A program made the position numbers and the translations under genes. A DNA stretch of 7,670 bases from a bacterium (GTDB lineage: Bacteria; Oederibacteriota; Muellerivitia; Muellerivitales; Muellerivitaceae): positions 1 to 7,670 of the forward strand of contig JAICXI010000067.1 of the NCBI GenBank assembly GCA_025980505.1, in the 5' to 3' direction. Shown here piece by piece: positions 5,355-7,670 of the stretch; position 1 is the stretch's first letter; each line of letters begins with the position of its first letter. Under the pieces are notes generated by a model, which did not search any database, was not told where the DNA came from, and saw nothing but the letters and a program-made list of their open reading frames with translations.

Positions 5355-6296
5355 ATGCCGCATTCCCCCGAACATTTGACCCATCCCCGGCCGTTCCAAT
5401 CCCCGTCCCACACCGGCCGCTCCCGCCAGCGGCGGATACTTTGGGCCATCGCCATCACCGGTTCCATCCTCGTGCTGGAAGCCGTGGGCGGAATGGTTTC
5501 GGGCTCACTGGCCCTCCTTTCCGACGCCGGCCACATGTTGACCGACCTGGCCGCGCTTCTCATCGCCCTGACCGCCATGGTCATGGCCGGAAGGCCCGCC
5601 AGCGGGCGGCACACCTATGGGTTCGCGCGCCTGGAAGTCCTGGCGGCCCTGGGCAACGCGGCGACCTTTTTCCTGATGGTGGCGGCGGTGGCCTGGGAAG
5701 CGGCGAAGCGGCTTTCCCATCCCTCCCTTCCCGAGTGGAAGACCATGGGGCTCATCGCCGCCATCGGGCTCTCAGCCAACGCCCTTTCGGCTTGGTTCCT
5801 GCACGGCGCCGAAGAAAAGGACCTCAACATGAAAAGCGCGTGGATCCACGTCATGGGAGACCTGGCGTCCTCGGTGGGGGTCCTGGTGGGAGTGGCGGTG
5901 ATCGCCCGGACGGGCTGGACCTGGGTGGACCCGGCTTTAAGCCTGGGGATCGCCTGTTTGATCGCTTGGAGCGCCTTCCATCTTTTTTGGAAGGCCCTGC
6001 ATATCCTCTTGGAATCAGCGCCCCGGGGACTGACGCCGGATAAGATCGCTTCCTTTTTGACTTCCGAAATTCCCGGGATCAAGGAAGTGCACCACGTCCA
6101 CCTCTGGGAAGTGGGATCGGGGGAGATCCAATTGACCGCCCATCTGGTGGTGGAGGACCAGCTTTTAAGTGAAAGCCTGCCCCTTCTGCAAAGATCCTCG
6201 GAAGCCCTGGAGAAGAAGTTCCGGATCCGCCACAGCACTTTTCAAATGGAGCTCCCGGTCCGTGTCCACTTACAGGGTCCCCGGAACCCGGCCTGA
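5355..6296 (+). CDS. CzcD/ZitB-type cation diffusion facilitator (heavy-metal/H+ antiporter)
   Basis: A 313-residue protein, the usual length for this family. After a short His-containing cytoplasmic N-terminus come about six membrane segments. TM2 holds LLSDAGHMLTD with H60 and D64, and TM5 holds SAWIHVMGD with H165 and D169. Together these form the HxxxD/HxxxD metal site typical of Zn2+-transporting members. HTYGFARLEVLAALGN (86-101) is the conserved loop leading into TM3. The C-terminal soluble part (EVHHVHLWEVGSGEIQLTAHL) is the regulatory metal-binding ferredoxin-like domain. Expected role: export of Zn2+, and possibly Co2+ or Cd2+, from the cytoplasm in exchange for protons. The ATG is 3 bases after the addA stop with only a weak AGGT at 5341-5344, so it is probably translated by coupling to addA. 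No metal-responsive operator is visible. The exact metal cannot be read from sequence. Confidence 0.9.
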   Translation: MPHSPEHLTHPRPFQSPSHTGRSRQRRILWAIAITGSILVLEAVGGMVSGSLALLSDAGHMLTDLAALLIALTAMVMAGRPASGRHTYGFARLEVLAALGNAATFFLMVAAVAWEAAKRLSHPSLPEWKTMGLIAAIGLSANALSAWFLHGAEEKDLNMKSAWIHVMGDLASSVGVLVGVAVIARTGWTWVDPALSLGIACLIAWSAFHLFWKALHILLESAPRGLTPDKIASFLTSEIPGIKEVHHVHLWEVGSGEIQLTAHLVVEDQLLSESLPLLQRSSEALEKKFRIRHSTFQMELPVRVHLQGPRNPA

Positions 6297-6314
6297 CCCC
6301 TTCCCGCCGTCATC

Positions 6315-7670
6315 TTAATTTCCTTGCGGGTTCCCGGCGGATTTTCCCAGCCCTTCCAGGGCCTTCAGGTTTTCGGCGGCGGGCGTGAGGTTCAGCGGCG
6401 AATGGACGGCCTTTTCAAAGGCCTTTCGCGCTCCCGCATAGTCCTTTTGCAGGACCAAAAAGGTCCCCCATTCATTGTAGAAGACCGCCGTGGGATAGCC
6501 CGACCTTAATTCCTCCCGCACGGCGTTGAGGGCCGCCGGGTAATGGACGCGCCTATCCCGGTCCCCGTACAGGTTCTCCCACCGGTGGAAGCGGTAAACC
6601 GCGTCCCAATAGATCGATTCCAGGAGGGGATCACCCTTGAAGGAGGAATGAATCCCGGATAAGGCTTGGAAGTTTTCCGCCCGGTCCGCATTCTCCGGCA
6701 GGTTGGCCACCGCCCAATTGATCTTCCGGAAGACCCTGTCGGCTTGTCGCCAAGCCTCCAATGTATTGCGGCGGGACTTGTCCATGGGAATAACGCCCAG
6801 CATCAAGTCCGTATCCTGGAAGCCGGGATGGTCCGGGTCAAAAAGATCAAACCATTTGCCGTCAGGGAACCTTTTCTTCAAAAAAGGCCTGTAATGGACG
6901 TCCACCACCACCGCCATCCACTGAACTGGACCGGGGGAAAGGGAGGGGTTGACGGTCGCGTTGAAGGCGTAAGTGGCCACCGCCAGGGTTTGATCCGTTT
7001 CATGGGGTCTCACTTCAAACAGCAAGACCCCCGGCCCCGATTGCCGGGCGGTTTGTTCCAACAGCGGGAAAGCCGCGGCCATTTGGAGGGAGGAGGGACG
7101 ATTGGAACCGGCGCCATCGGGGCGATAGGTCAGACCAAGGTGGCGCAGGTCCAGGAAGGCCGAGAAGACCAGAAACAAGGCCAGGGTCCAAGGCCGGGCC
7201 CGCTTGGGAAGGGAAAGGAGCGCCGACTGGGCGCCCAAGGCCGTCACCCCCAGCAAGAGGGGAAGGACCTGGGTGTTCCGGAACAAATCGAAATTCCGGG
7301 TCGCCAGTCCGGGCAACAGGAGGAGGAAGAAGGCCGCCGCCAGCCAGGGGGACCACGGCTGCCGGCGGAAACGCCAACATTCCAGGACGCCCAGGAAAAA
7401 ACAGGCGCCTTCCAAGGGGTTCAGGACGCCGCCCCAGACCGGGCCATAGGAGTTTTGGAGGTCGCAGCCCCAGAAAAGGGAAGTGATGTTGGAGGCCGCG
7501 TCCATGAACCGGCGCCAGCCGCTTTCTTCGCTGCCCCAAACCCAAAGCTGTTGGATATGGACGCCGTTTCCCCAATGGATCGAAACCCACGCGAACAATA
7601 GGGCTGAAAGGAGCACCGGGATCAAAAATAAAAAGAAGCCCCCATCCGCCGGTTTTTTTCTTCGGTGGAA
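6315..7670 (-). CDS. Family-39-type (PMT/ArnT-like) membrane glycosyltransferase, C-terminal part with a TPR tail (5' partial)
   Basis: On the minus strand the frame stops at TAA (6317-6315) and stays open to base 7670, so the N-terminus lies beyond the window; 451 residues are visible. It begins in a hydrophobic helix (FFLFLIPVLLSALLFAW). Further hydrophobic segments include NPLEGACFFLGVLECW, WLAAAFFLLLLPGLAT, TQVLPLLLGVTALGA and WTLALFLVFSAFLDL. LNP..ACFFLGVL..., an Arg-rich loop, LLPGLAT and an R.TQVLPLL stretch follow the order typical of the last membrane helices of dolichyl-phosphate-mannose/ArnT-like transferases. About 240 soluble residues follow, ending in a TPR-like helix pair (WGTFLVLQKDYAGARKAFEKAV). 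Such enzymes move sugars from a lipid carrier onto protein or glycan on the outer face of the membrane. The catalytic DE-type loop would be in the missing N-terminus, so activity is unproven. The gene converges on the transporter gene with an 18-base gap. Confidence 0.65.
   Translation of the reverse strand, partial: FHRRKKPADGGFFLFLIPVLLSALLFAWVSIHWGNGVHIQQLWVWGSEESGWRRFMDAASNITSLFWGCDLQNSYGPVWGGVLNPLEGACFFLGVLECWRFRRQPWSPWLAAAFFLLLLPGLATRNFDLFRNTQVLPLLLGVTALGAQSALLSLPKRARPWTLALFLVFSAFLDLRHLGLTYRPDGAGSNRPSSLQMAAAFPLLEQTARQSGPGVLLFEVRPHETDQTLAVATYAFNATVNPSLSPGPVQWMAVVVDVHYRPFLKKRFPDGKWFDLFDPDHPGFQDTDLMLGVIPMDKSRRNTLEAWRQADRVFRKINWAVANLPENADRAENFQALSGIHSSFKGDPLLESIYWDAVYRFHRWENLYGDRDRRVHYPAALNAVREELRSGYPTAVFYNEWGTFLVLQKDYAGARKAFEKAVHSPLNLTPAAENLKALEGLGKSAGNPQGN

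Noticed and set aside
6281..6340. Inverted repeats spanning the convergent gene ends (GGAACCCG/CGGGTTCC and CCGCCG/CGGCGG) as a bidirectional terminator
   Set aside because: The stems are only 8 and 6 bp with loops of about 36 and 25 bases, and no U-run follows, so a terminator is not supported.

Overview
This 7.67-kb window reads as bacterial chromosome. It is moderately GC-rich in the genes and visibly AT-richer in the one long intergenic stretch. Genes start with strong GGAGG-type ribosome binding sites and are tightly spaced. No rRNA, tRNA, transposase or CRISPR array is visible. The lineage cannot be fixed from the sequence. An AddAB-type helicase-nuclease with an iron-sulfur AddB, interspersed palindromic repeats and a family-39-type glycosyltransferase would fit many Gram-negative or candidate-phylum bacteria.

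Layout, left to right. (1) Bases 1-675 (+) hold the C-terminal nuclease and Fe-S part of AddB; its start lies outside the window. (2) Bases 676-1325 carry no convincing gene. They hold a roughly 160-bp nested palindromic repeat (865-1024), a short remnant copy of the 5' part of addA (1225-1273), and a promoter/operator-like region with two copies of an 8-bp palindrome. (3) Bases 1326-1906 (+) form a two-gene toxin-antitoxin operon: a ribbon-helix-helix antitoxin and a MazF/PemK endoribonuclease toxin overlapping by ATGA. (4) Bases 1917-5351 (+) hold a complete addA with all superfamily 1A helicase motifs and a C-terminal PD-(D/E)XK nuclease. Its reading frame contains two palindromic repeat elements (3254-3359 and 3864-3949), translated through without a stop or frameshift. 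(5) Bases 5355-6296 (+) hold a CzcD/ZitB-type cation diffusion facilitator. (6) Bases 6315-7670 (-) hold the C-terminal part of a membrane glycosyltransferase-like protein with a TPR tail, converging on the transporter and running off the right edge.

How the parts fit together. AddA and AddB together form the double-strand-break end-processing enzyme that makes 3' single-stranded tails for RecA. Their genes are usually adjacent. Here the pair is split by a repeat-rich spacer and the toxin-antitoxin pair, whose toxin stop codon lies 10 bases before the addA ATG. addA therefore probably shares the toxin-antitoxin transcript, and perhaps its autoregulation. The 40-bp addA fragment upstream of the antitoxin (38/40 identical to addA codons 46-59, counted from the ATG) is a scar of the rearrangement that placed the module here.

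The most interesting signals are the two in-frame palindromic repeats inside addA. They use the same codon phase and differ by a whole-codon indel, which resembles the Rickettsia palindromic elements that sit inside protein-coding genes. The split addB/addA operon comes second.
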